From contig OZ242004.1 in NCBI GenBank assembly GCA_965204685.1, forward strand, positions 3,782,001 through 3,846,000: DNA of 64,000 nucleotides. The letters run 5' to 3'. The translations under genes and the position numbers were made by a program. Of this stretch, positions 42,308 through 49,624 are shown in pieces. A model generated the notes under the pieces. That model ran no database searches. It was not told where the DNA came from and saw nothing but the letters and a program-made list of their open reading frames with translations. Each line of letters starts with the position of its first letter. The stretch's first letter is position 1. Origin of the DNA: Bin87 sp965204685 (lineage in GTDB: Bacteria > Chloroflexota > Dehalococcoidia > Lucifugimonadales > UBA3495).

Positions 42308-43150
42308 CTAGAAGGCCGGCTTCACGGGATACGGGGTCAGCTGGAGTTCATGGGTCCAGCAGGACTTGTCCTGGGTGTACAGGTAGTAGAAAGCCTCCGC
42401 GATCTTGACAGGGTTGATCAGCAGTTCCGGGTTCTGCTGGGCGCGTGGGGTTGCCCGTGTGCCCGGAGAGTCGATGGTCCCGTCAATGATCACGTTGGCA
42501 ACGTGCACGCCGAATTCGGAGTATTCCTCGGTCAGAACCTGCGCCAGCGTGCGCATCATTACCCGTGGGTAGTACAGCGACTGGCCGGTATACCGCTTCC
42601 GTCCCCGCAGCGACGACGGGTTGTTGGAGATCAGGATGGTGCCCTCACCGCGCTCGCGCATGGCCGGCAACACCTCCTTGGCGACCAGGAACGGCCCGCT
42701 GCTGGAGATGTGCTGGGCGGTCTCGAACACCTCGATCGGGGTGTTTTCCAGCAGTTCCATCTCCGGCGGCAGGTCGCGTCCGTCGATGTAACCTGCGTTG
42801 TACACTAGGACGTCCGGGTCGCCGGCTTCCGCGCGGATTTGCGCGAAAGCGTTCGAGATGGATTCGGGAATCGACAGGTCCAGTTCCACGATGGTGCTAT
42901 CGCCGCCCTGCTCGTTGATGGCGGCCTGCAGCGGCGCCGCGTTGGCGGCGTTGCGGGTGGTCAACACCGTGAGGAAACCCTCCTGGGCGAACTTCTGGGC
43001 GACGGCTCCACCCACGCCCCAGCGCACGCCGACGGGCAGATCGCTGTCGTCGATTTCCCCACCGTGGATCAATTGCGTGTTGCGGCCGTCGGACTGCCAT
43101 TTGGAGGTCGCCCCAATCACGACGGCGACCGGCTTGCCATTAGTGGTCAT
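42308..43150 (-). CDS. Atypical SDR-family protein with insertion in the cofactor loop
   Basis: 280 residues with SDR landmarks: strand PVAVVIGAT, the acidic VELDLS motif, LVYNAGYIDG and the late strand HVANVIIDGTIDSPGT. The glycine-rich loop is split: GATSKWQ is followed by about 25 extra residues before GVRWGVGGAVAQKFA. The usual Tyr-x-x-x-Lys is not seen; the region reads RYTGQSLYYPRVMMRTL. Catalysis by the standard SDR mechanism is therefore doubtful. The start is the ATG at 43150 with AAGGG upstream. It precedes the flavin monooxygenase gene in the same direction. Confidence 0.82.
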   Translation of the reverse strand: MTTNGKPVAVVIGATSKWQSDGRNTQLIHGGEIDDSDLPVGVRWGVGGAVAQKFAQEGFLTVLTTRNAANAAPLQAAINEQGGDSTIVELDLSIPESISNAFAQIRAEAGDPDVLVYNAGYIDGRDLPPEMELLENTPIEVFETAQHISSSGPFLVAKEVLPAMRERGEGTILISNNPSSLRGRKRYTGQSLYYPRVMMRTLAQVLTEEYSEFGVHVANVIIDGTIDSPGTRATPRAQQNPELLINPVKIAEAFYYLYTQDKSCWTHELQLTPYPVKPAF

Positions 43151-43352
43151 GTCTATTCCCTTCCTTACGTGATGGCCCTCGTTCAAAACCCGCTGGTTGG
43201 CCGGTACGATGTGATCAACCCACACTGTAGCCAACTGCTCATGTTTGCGCGAGCGACGGCCCCGGGGATATTTGCTGGGTACTGTACTACAAACTCTCGG
43301 AGGAACGGTAATTTTGCCCAGAGCTCGCGTGCTGTGGGTATAGGTCGTGGTG

Positions 43353-43380
43353 TTGCGCAATCACCAGTTCAGCCTAGAAT
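43353..43380 (+). promoter_or_regulatory. Promoter of the 2-hydroxyacid dehydrogenase gene
   Basis: TTGCGC (43353-43358), a 16-nt spacer and TAGAAT (43375-43380). The expected transcript start is about 25 nt before the ATG at 43414. Confidence 0.5.
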
Positions 43381-43413
43381 GTCGCATCCGAACGTCGCCG
43401 AAGGAGCGCTGTT

Positions 43414-44367
43414 ATGGCATTCAAGCTGGTTATCTGTCCGCCCAACTATCAGGACCACTGGCCGCAAAGGCTACAGGAGGAAATCCCGGACATAGACGTC
43501 CACCTGTGCCCCACGGTGGGCGAAGCAATGGAGGTCATTGGCGACGCCGACGCCGCCTTTGGCGACATCGTCCCCGAATTGCTGGAGCGGGCGAATAACC
43601 TGAAGTGGATCGCCTGTCCCCAGGCAGGGCCACGCGCCGGTTACTATCACCCGTCATTGATCTCCAGCGATGTCGTCGTTACCAACACTCGGGAGATCTA
43701 TAACGACCACATCAGCGCCCACATCATGTCCCTGCTGCTGGGATTCGCCCGCGGATTGCAGGTGTACATTCCCCAGCAAGTCGCCGGCGTCTGGCGGCAG
43801 GGATACCCGACCATCTACCTGCCCGAGGCCACGGTGGCGATCGTGGGCGTCGGCGGCATCGGCGGCGAGACGGCCCGGCTGTGTTCCGAGTTCGGCATGA
43901 CCGTGCTCGGCGTGGACCCCCGCCTCCCGGCTCCCACCGCGGGCGTTGCCGAGTTGCACCGCCCGGACCACCTCCTGGAAGTCCTGCCCCGGGCCGACTT
44001 CGTGGTGGTCACCGTACCGGAAACGCCGGAAACCCAGGGCATGTTCGGGTCCGACCAGTTTCGGGCCATGAAAAACACCGGGTTCTTCATCAACATCGGC
44101 CGCGGAGCCACGGTGATCCTCGACGACCTGGTGGACGCCTTGCGGTCCGGCGAAATCGCCGGCGCCGGCCTGGATGTCTTCCAAATCGAGCCGCTTCCGG
44201 AAGGGCACCCGCTCTGGACCATGCCCAACGTGCTGATCACGCCCCACGTGGCCGGCAACGGCCCCTACCTGGACGACCGGCGCACCGAGCTGTTCATCGA
44301 CAACTGCAAGCGTTTCAACGAGGGCCGGGAACTGCGCAACGTGGTGGATAAGGCCAACTGGTTCTGA
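43414..44367 (+). CDS. D-isomer-specific 2-hydroxyacid dehydrogenase
   Basis: 317 residues. The NAD-binding motif is VAIVGVGGIGGETARL, the substrate Arg lies in FINIGRGATVILDDLVDAL, the Glu in DVFQIEPLPEGHPLW and the catalytic His in NVLITPHVAGN, so all expected active-site residues are present. It interconverts a D-2-hydroxyacid and a 2-oxoacid with NAD(P). The CH/OH substrate cannot be told apart from sequence. It stands as a single gene behind its own promoter and is convergent with the ABC permease gene (11 nt between stops). Confidence 0.93.
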   Translation: MAFKLVICPPNYQDHWPQRLQEEIPDIDVHLCPTVGEAMEVIGDADAAFGDIVPELLERANNLKWIACPQAGPRAGYYHPSLISSDVVVTNTREIYNDHISAHIMSLLLGFARGLQVYIPQQVAGVWRQGYPTIYLPEATVAIVGVGGIGGETARLCSEFGMTVLGVDPRLPAPTAGVAELHRPDHLLEVLPRADFVVVTVPETPETQGMFGSDQFRAMKNTGFFINIGRGATVILDDLVDALRSGEIAGAGLDVFQIEPLPEGHPLWTMPNVLITPHVAGNGPYLDDRRTELFIDNCKRFNEGRELRNVVDKANWF

Positions 44368-44378
44368 TCGCGGGAACG

Positions 44379-46022
44379 TCAGTCCTCGCGGCGTTCTTCG
44401 CGCATGGTGATCAGCGCCAATGGGATCGACGAAACCGCCACCAGCAACAGCGCCGGCGCCGCCGCCCGGGCAAAGAACGCCTCTTGAGACGCGGCCCAGA
44501 TGGAAGATGCCAGGGTGGTGAATCCGATAGGGCTGAGGATCAGCGTCGCTGGCAATTCCTTCATCGTGAGCAGGAACACCAGGGCCGCTCCCGTCAGGAT
44601 TCCGGGTCGGACCAGTGGCAGAGTGACGGTCAACAGGACCGATAGCGGGCGCCGCCCCAGGCTGCGGGCGGCGTCCTCGAACTCCGGCCGCACCTGGAGC
44701 AGCGACGTTCGCAGGGAACCCACCGCCGCCGGCAGGAACAGCGTCACGTACGCCACCGCCAGTATCGCCAGCGATTGATAGAGCCAGGGAGCGTAGTTTG
44801 CCCCGAAATACACCAGTCCCAGGGCTATGACGATCCCGGGCAGGGCAAAACCCACGAAACCCAGGCGCTCCAGCCAACGGCTGAAGAGGCCCGGATAACG
44901 CACCGCCAGCACGGCGATGGGCGCAGCGCACAAAACCGTGAGAACCGCGGCCAACGCCGAGACCCCGACCGAATTGGCCGCCGCCCGCCACAGCAGCAAC
45001 AGCGGTTCGCCGGCCGCGACGCCGCGCGCGGTCCAATAAACTAGCACCACCACCGGCAAGCCGATGGAAACTGCCAACACGGCGCCGCAATACGCCAGGG
45101 CCGGCCAACGCCAACGCCCCAGGGGCACCGGCTCGGGCAGTCGGGCTGCGCCACCGCGGCTGCGGTAGTATCTACCGCCCATCGCATTCCGGGCGGTGTT
45201 TTCGCCCCAGACCACCGCCAGCGCCAGCACAATGAGCGCCAGCGACCAGGCGGCGGCCAGCGTCCGGTTCAGGGCCGCGCCGTACTGGATGAAGATGCTC
45301 CAGGTGAAGGTCTCGTAGCGCATGATGGCCACCGCACCGAAGTCGCTCAAGGCGTAGAGCGCCGTGAGGAGTCCGCCCGCCAGTATGGCCGGCCGGAGCA
45401 TAGGGAGCGTGACGCTGCGGAAGGTTTGCCAGCGGTTACGGCCCAAGACCCTCGCCGACTCCTCCAAAGACACGTCCATGCTCCAAAGCGCGGCGCGCAC
45501 CGGCAGCAGCACATAGGGGAAGCTGATGACGATCAGCGTGAAGGCCGCGCCCGGGAAACCGTAGATGCTGGGGATGCGCTCCACGCCGAAACCCGCTTCC
45601 AGCCACCCCTGCAGGATGCCGCGAGGGCCCAGTCCCACTGCAATGGCGAACCCCACGATGTACGACGGCAACGCCAGCGGAAGCATCGTGACCACGCGCC
45701 AGAAGCCCCGCCACGGCAGATCCGTGCGTACGGTCAACCAGGCCAGAGGAGCGGCAATGACGATGCAGCCCAGCATCACCACGACCATGAGAGCGACGGT
45801 GCGGGCGACCACCCAGAGCGTGCGGGTCCGGAAGATCAGGTCAAAGGCGTCCTCGCCGGCGCCCACCGTGCGCAGCGCGAGGTAGACCGGGGAGACGAGC
45901 AGCAGGGCCGCCACCAGCAGGGCCGGGACCCAAACGATGGCCGGCGGACGCGCGGCGCTCTCAAAGAGATAGCCCCAGGTGAAACGGGGAATGTCTACAA
46001 GCAGCCGAGCGATGGCGGACAT
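44379..46022 (-). CDS. Iron(III)-type ABC transporter permease (FbpB/SfuB-like, fused double permease)
   Basis: 547 residues comprising two BPD_transp_1 modules of about six helices each. Both coupling-helix EAA motifs are visible: LEESARVLGRNRWQTFRSVTLPMLRPAI and FEDAARSLGRRPLSVLLTVTLPLVRPGI. This layout is typical of iron(III), putrescine-like or thiamine importers (FbpB, SfuB, ThiP). Neither the periplasmic binding protein nor the ATPase subunit is adjacent: the upstream neighbour is a Uma2 gene and downstream is a convergent dehydrogenase. It is thus an orphan permease in this window. Confidence 0.92.
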   Translation of the reverse strand: MSAIARLLVDIPRFTWGYLFESAARPPAIVWVPALLVAALLLVSPVYLALRTVGAGEDAFDLIFRTRTLWVVARTVALMVVVMLGCIVIAAPLAWLTVRTDLPWRGFWRVVTMLPLALPSYIVGFAIAVGLGPRGILQGWLEAGFGVERIPSIYGFPGAAFTLIVISFPYVLLPVRAALWSMDVSLEESARVLGRNRWQTFRSVTLPMLRPAILAGGLLTALYALSDFGAVAIMRYETFTWSIFIQYGAALNRTLAAAWSLALIVLALAVVWGENTARNAMGGRYYRSRGGAARLPEPVPLGRWRWPALAYCGAVLAVSIGLPVVVLVYWTARGVAAGEPLLLLWRAAANSVGVSALAAVLTVLCAAPIAVLAVRYPGLFSRWLERLGFVGFALPGIVIALGLVYFGANYAPWLYQSLAILAVAYVTLFLPAAVGSLRTSLLQVRPEFEDAARSLGRRPLSVLLTVTLPLVRPGILTGAALVFLLTMKELPATLILSPIGFTTLASSIWAASQEAFFARAAAPALLLVAVSSIPLALITMREERRED

Positions 46023-46084
46023 TGGTGGCCCACATCAGTACGGCAAACGGATTGCGTTCGACGCGCCGGAGCGACGCACTCGCG

Positions 46085-46822
46085 CTACCGACCCTCGCGC
46101 AGCCGGCGCAGTTCCGCTTCCAACTCCTGCACCCGGACTTCGGCAGTGTCGGCCCGGGCCGTCTCCCGGATGCGAGAGGCGCGTTCGGCCTCGGCCCGCG
46201 CCATTTCGGTTAGCAGGGTTGGGACGTGCTCTCCGGTGGCCGGGTCATGCCAGCCCAGGTAGCCATTCTCCGCCCTCAGGATCAGATTTGCGCTGTATCC
46301 CTGGAACACCCCGGGCGCGGTTTCGCTCACCTCTATCTGCTCATATTCGCCGTCCACCAGCCGGTAACCCTGTAGGGTGAACCCGTAGAACCGCGCCTCG
46401 CTGTCGAACAGCCAATACTCCGCCACCCCAAGCCGCTCGTAGTAATCCTTCTTCGCCCCCAGATCATCTTCGGCGGTGCGTCTGGATGCCACCTCCAGCA
46501 CGAAGTCCGGAGGCTTGCCCTGCTCAGACACAATATAGCCGTTACTGGCTACGTAAGCGCCGGGATCCACGTCGAAGGCCACCAGCAGGTCCGGATACCT
46601 GCTTTCGTTGGCCATGTAGGCCGGGCCGGGCACGACGTAGTGCTCGGCGCTGACGATGGTGGTGTCGGGATTGCCCAGGTACTGGGCTATATTGGGAATT
46701 GCACCGTGCTGGTGCAGGTTGTCGACGCTGGTCATGTCGTCAGGGTGGCGCTCCGGGATGTCGGGGAGACGGAAACGCTTGACTGGAGGCTCCAGCGGGT
46801 CAGCGGGTCGGGTAGTGGTCAT
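46085..46822 (-). CDS. Uma2-family (DUF820) restriction-endonuclease-fold protein
   Basis: 245 residues. The PD-(D/E)xK core reads RYPDLLVAFDVD, then DFVLEVASRRTAEDDLGAKKDYYERLGVAEYWLFD, giving the Asp, Glu and Lys expected for the Uma2 nuclease fold. A C-terminal coiled coil (EMARAEAERASRIRETARAD, then VQELEAELRRLREG) is common in these proteins. Biological role is unknown; they are abundant in cyanobacteria and Chloroflexota and are often linked to mobile or defence contexts. Single gene, 63 nt upstream of the ABC permease on the same strand. Confidence 0.9.
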   Translation of the reverse strand: MTTTRPADPLEPPVKRFRLPDIPERHPDDMTSVDNLHQHGAIPNIAQYLGNPDTTIVSAEHYVVPGPAYMANESRYPDLLVAFDVDPGAYVASNGYIVSEQGKPPDFVLEVASRRTAEDDLGAKKDYYERLGVAEYWLFDSEARFYGFTLQGYRLVDGEYEQIEVSETAPGVFQGYSANLILRAENGYLGWHDPATGEHVPTLLTEMARAEAERASRIRETARADTAEVRVQELEAELRRLREGR

Positions 46823-47001
46823 GTTGAACCTCGACGGGCGGGGTTGGAGGGAATCATACCACTGCCGCCCCAGCGTCGGCGCGATTGACAGGGCTTACCG
46901 TCAAGCGCAGAATGACGCAAATCCGGGGCGATCCGTCGCCCCTTCCCTTGTAATCCGTAACGGAATGCGCCTTCGCATTCGCCATTGGAGGAGGTTCCCA
47001 C

Positions 47002-48171
47002 ATGGCGTTTCCCGAACGAATGAAATTTGGCATCTTCCTGGGCCCGTTTCACCGCGTGGGAGAGAACCCCACCCTGGCCATGGAGCGTGACCTGGAGTTG
47101 ATCGAATGGCTGGACAAGCTGGGGTTCGACGAGGCCTGGATCGGCGAGCACCACAGCGCCGGTTGGGAGATCATATCTTCGCCGGAGGTCTTCATCGCGG
47201 CCGCCGCCCAGCGCACCAACCGGATCAAGCTGGGCACCGGCGTCGTCAGCCTGCCCTACCACCACCCGTTGATGGTGGCCAACCGCATGGTCCAACTGGA
47301 CCACATGACCTACGGTCGTGTGCTGTTCGGAGTTGGGCCGGGCGCGCTGCCGGGCGACGCCTACATGATGGGCATACCGCACGAACTGCAGCGCGAGCGC
47401 ATGGACGAGTCCCTGGGCATCATCCTGCGCCTCTTCACCGAGACCGAACCCATCACCTACAAGAGCGACTGGTTCGAGTTGAAAGAGGGCCTGCTCCAGC
47501 TCCGGCCCTACCAGCGACCCTACATGCACACCGCCGTGGCGTCGGTGCAATCACCGGCCGGCGTCACCCTGGCCGGCAAGCACGGCTGTTCCGTCCTGAC
47601 GATCACTGTTCCCCGTGACCCCTCCGCCGGCCCGTCGGACCTGCAAGGGCTCTGGAGCATCGCCGAAGAGTCAGCGGCCGAGCACGGCAACACCATGAAC
47701 CGCGACGACTGGCGGCTGGTGCTGCCCTGCCACCTGGCCGAGACTCGCAAGGAGGCGCTGGACGATGCCCGCATGGGCGCCGGCCGCTACCTGCGCGAAT
47801 ACAGCGAGGGAACCAACGGACGCAAGGCGGTTTACGATGGGCCGCTGGACAAAGTTATCGACCACATGGCCGACACCGGCAGCTGGATCATCGGTACGCC
47901 TGACGACTGCATCGAAGCCATCGAGCGGCTGGGCGAGCAGAGCGGCGGGTTTGGCGCGTTCCTGGTCCAGACCATCGACTGGGCGCCGCGCGAAAAGATG
48001 CTGCGCAGCTACGAGCTCATGGCTCGTTACGTGATGCCCCATTTCCAGGGCAGCGTGCTCAGCACGCAGGCATCCAACCAGTGGGCCAAGGAGCGGCAGG
48101 ACGACCTGGTGAGCGGCCGGGTCCGCGCCATCGACCGCGCTCGTGAGGCTTACGCCCAACGCGCCGGATAG
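47002..48171 (+). CDS. LLM-class flavin-dependent monooxygenase, paralogue 3
   Basis: 389 residues. MKFGIFLGPFHRVGENPTLA, FDEAWIGEHHSAGWE, IKLGTGVVSLPYHHPLMVANRMVQLDHMTYGRVLFGVGPGALPGDAYMMG and GTPDDCIEAIERL match the long-chain-alkane/limonene-type subgroup of luciferase-like monooxygenases. Reduced flavin must come from elsewhere. GGAGGAGG precedes the ATG. A HEPN-like gene follows after 11 nt on the same strand and both end at a strong terminator. Confidence 0.94.
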   Translation: MAFPERMKFGIFLGPFHRVGENPTLAMERDLELIEWLDKLGFDEAWIGEHHSAGWEIISSPEVFIAAAAQRTNRIKLGTGVVSLPYHHPLMVANRMVQLDHMTYGRVLFGVGPGALPGDAYMMGIPHELQRERMDESLGIILRLFTETEPITYKSDWFELKEGLLQLRPYQRPYMHTAVASVQSPAGVTLAGKHGCSVLTITVPRDPSAGPSDLQGLWSIAEESAAEHGNTMNRDDWRLVLPCHLAETRKEALDDARMGAGRYLREYSEGTNGRKAVYDGPLDKVIDHMADTGSWIIGTPDDCIEAIERLGEQSGGFGAFLVQTIDWAPREKMLRSYELMARYVMPHFQGSVLSTQASNQWAKERQDDLVSGRVRAIDRAREAYAQRAG

Positions 48172-48182
48172 GGAGGCGAAAG

Positions 48183-48581
48183 GTGACGGCCACCGCAGTC
48201 CATGGCCGTGTTGACGAACTGTTCACCGATGCCCGCGAGGTGTATGACCAAGCCATCGAACGGCTGGAGCACGGCGACATCCGTGACGCAGCGGAGAAGG
48301 CCTGGTGCGCCACCAAGCGGGCAACCGACGGTCTCATACTGGCCCTCACCAGTGAAGAACCGGTGACAACCGCTGCTACGTCAGACGGATTGGACGATTT
48401 GGCACGCGAGGCCCCGCAGACACGGACTCTGCAAGGCCGTTACTACAGCCGGCTAGGCCAACTGCACACGGCATGCTTCTACGACCGACGGTGCAACCAG
48501 GAAACCGAACGGCGCATCCGGGAAACCCTGGCGTACGTCAACGACGCCCGGGCAATCATTGACACACAGGCGACCGGCTAG
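48183..48581 (+). CDS. HEPN-like small helical protein (PaREP1-type)
   Basis: 132 residues, all helical. The segment RLEHGDIRDAAEKAWCATKRATDGLILAL is typical of PaREP1/HEPN-type four-helix proteins. A possible HEPN ribonuclease motif R-x4-H is seen at Arg90-His95 (RLGQLH). HEPN proteins are often toxins paired with a nucleotidyltransferase antitoxin; no such partner is adjacent. The GTG start has GGAGGCG upstream and follows the flavin monooxygenase stop by 11 nt, so the two genes are probably co-transcribed. Confidence 0.72.
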   Translation: MTATAVHGRVDELFTDAREVYDQAIERLEHGDIRDAAEKAWCATKRATDGLILALTSEEPVTTAATSDGLDDLAREAPQTRTLQGRYYSRLGQLHTACFYDRRCNQETERRIRETLAYVNDARAIIDTQATG

Positions 48582-48605
48582 CGCGGCAGTAGTTTCCCCA
48601 AAACG

Positions 48606-48635
48606 GCCCGCTCCCTAATTGGGAGCGGGCTTTTT
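48606..48635. terminator. Bidirectional intrinsic terminator
   Basis: A perfect 10-bp stem (GCCCGCTCCC / GGGAGCGGGC) with loop TAATT and T5 on the plus strand; AAAA on the left gives a T-run on the minus strand. It lies between the convergent HEPN-like and ThuA genes. Confidence 0.9.
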
Positions 48636-48646
48636 GAGGTTCTCGG

Positions 48647-49351
48647 CTAGGCCGTGACTTTCGCGGCGGCCCAGTCCACGCCGTTGAGCACCAGCTTCTG
48701 GAACTCGGGGGTCTCGAAGCTGCGGCCGTCGTGCCCCAGGAGCAGGACGTAGACGTTGCCGTCGCCGTACTGGCGCGTCCACCCCAGCGGATACGTCCCG
48801 CCCGGCATGTGCGTGGGGTTGCGGTTGGGACCCCAGGGCCAGGTGCCGTCCTCGGCGGTGCCGGTCAGGAAGACGTCGTTGCCGTCCTTGATCGCCAGGT
48901 TCATGTAGAGCTCGTCGTTGGTCGAGAAATCGGCGATCCCGGAAGCCCCGGGGTGCCCGGCATCGCTGATGTTCACCGTGAACTCCCCGTAGGGCGGGTG
49001 GTAGCTGGTGCCCGAGATCCAGCCGCCGCCGGTGATGTCGTGGTACTCGGGCCACGCCGCGGCCACGCAGGTGGCGATGTGGATGCAGACGAACCCGCCG
49101 CCGCCGCTGACGTAATCCCGCAGGCCCTGCATTTCGGCTGCCGAGAGCGTCCAGTCTCCGAAATCCGGGACGTTTTCGCGGCGGGTGTTGAACACCAGCG
49201 CGTCGTAGCCGCTCATTGCGGACCGGTCAGCCAGCGGCGAGGCGTCCTCGGTCACCGTCACATCATGGCCGGCGCCCTTGAGAAAGGTCTCCAGTATAGG
49301 GGTCGACTCCTCGTACGGATGGCGTCCTCCGGAGATTACCAAAACCTTCAT
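48647..49351 (-). CDS. ThuA-like domain protein
   Basis: 234 residues of the ThuA (trehalose-utilisation/class-I amidotransferase-like) fold. KVLVISGGRHPYEESTPILETFLKGAGHDV, YDALVFNTRREN, LRDYVSGGGGFVCIHIATC and WPEYHDITGGGWISGTSYHPPYGEFTV mark the family. The nucleophile-position residue falls at the HIATC turn. The reaction is unknown; family members are linked to sugar or polyol metabolism. GGAGGG-type ribosome site precedes the start. It is convergent with the HEPN-like gene. Confidence 0.9.
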   Translation of the reverse strand: MKVLVISGGRHPYEESTPILETFLKGAGHDVTVTEDASPLADRSAMSGYDALVFNTRRENVPDFGDWTLSAAEMQGLRDYVSGGGGFVCIHIATCVAAAWPEYHDITGGGWISGTSYHPPYGEFTVNISDAGHPGASGIADFSTNDELYMNLAIKDGNDVFLTGTAEDGTWPWGPNRNPTHMPGGTYPLGWTRQYGDGNVYVLLLGHDGRSFETPEFQKLVLNGVDWAAAKVTA

Positions 49352-49366
49352 GATATTTCCCTCCTA

Positions 49367-49624
49367 TCAGTAAGCACGAATTGTAGAGACAAGGGCCGCC
49401 GGTGGCAAATCGTTGCTGAACGGGCATTCGTCGCCCAGCTCAACCGGTTCCAGCGGCACCAGCGCACCATTTACGCAGCGTGCTTTTATGGTCTTGAGCG
49501 TGGTGGGCCTCCCGAATTGTCTTGCTTGCGAGCACATTGCAACTGTAGTGCATCCGACACTGCAAACGCCATCAGCGCAGTTGGACATGGAATTGCCCAG
49601 GCTCTTCACGGCAAGCCTCAACAA
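49367..49624 (-). pseudogene. DUF104/AF2212-like antitoxin remnant
   Basis: The core TIKARCVNGALVPLEPVELGDECPF resembles the short DUF104-type antitoxin strand pair (I-x-A-x-x-x-N-G-x-L-x-P-L-E-P-V-x-L). No start codon is found directly before it: GGGAGG is followed by CTC AAG ACC ATA. The upstream ATGs in the frame give an unrelated N-terminus that overlaps the helicase end. No toxin gene is adjacent. It may be a decayed antitoxin or a chance frame. Confidence 0.3.

Noticed and set aside
41190..48171. F420-dependent rather than FMN-dependent luciferase-like enzymes
   Set aside because: The motifs do not allow a firm choice here; no F420 biosynthesis gene is in the window, so the flavin assignment was kept as the neutral call.
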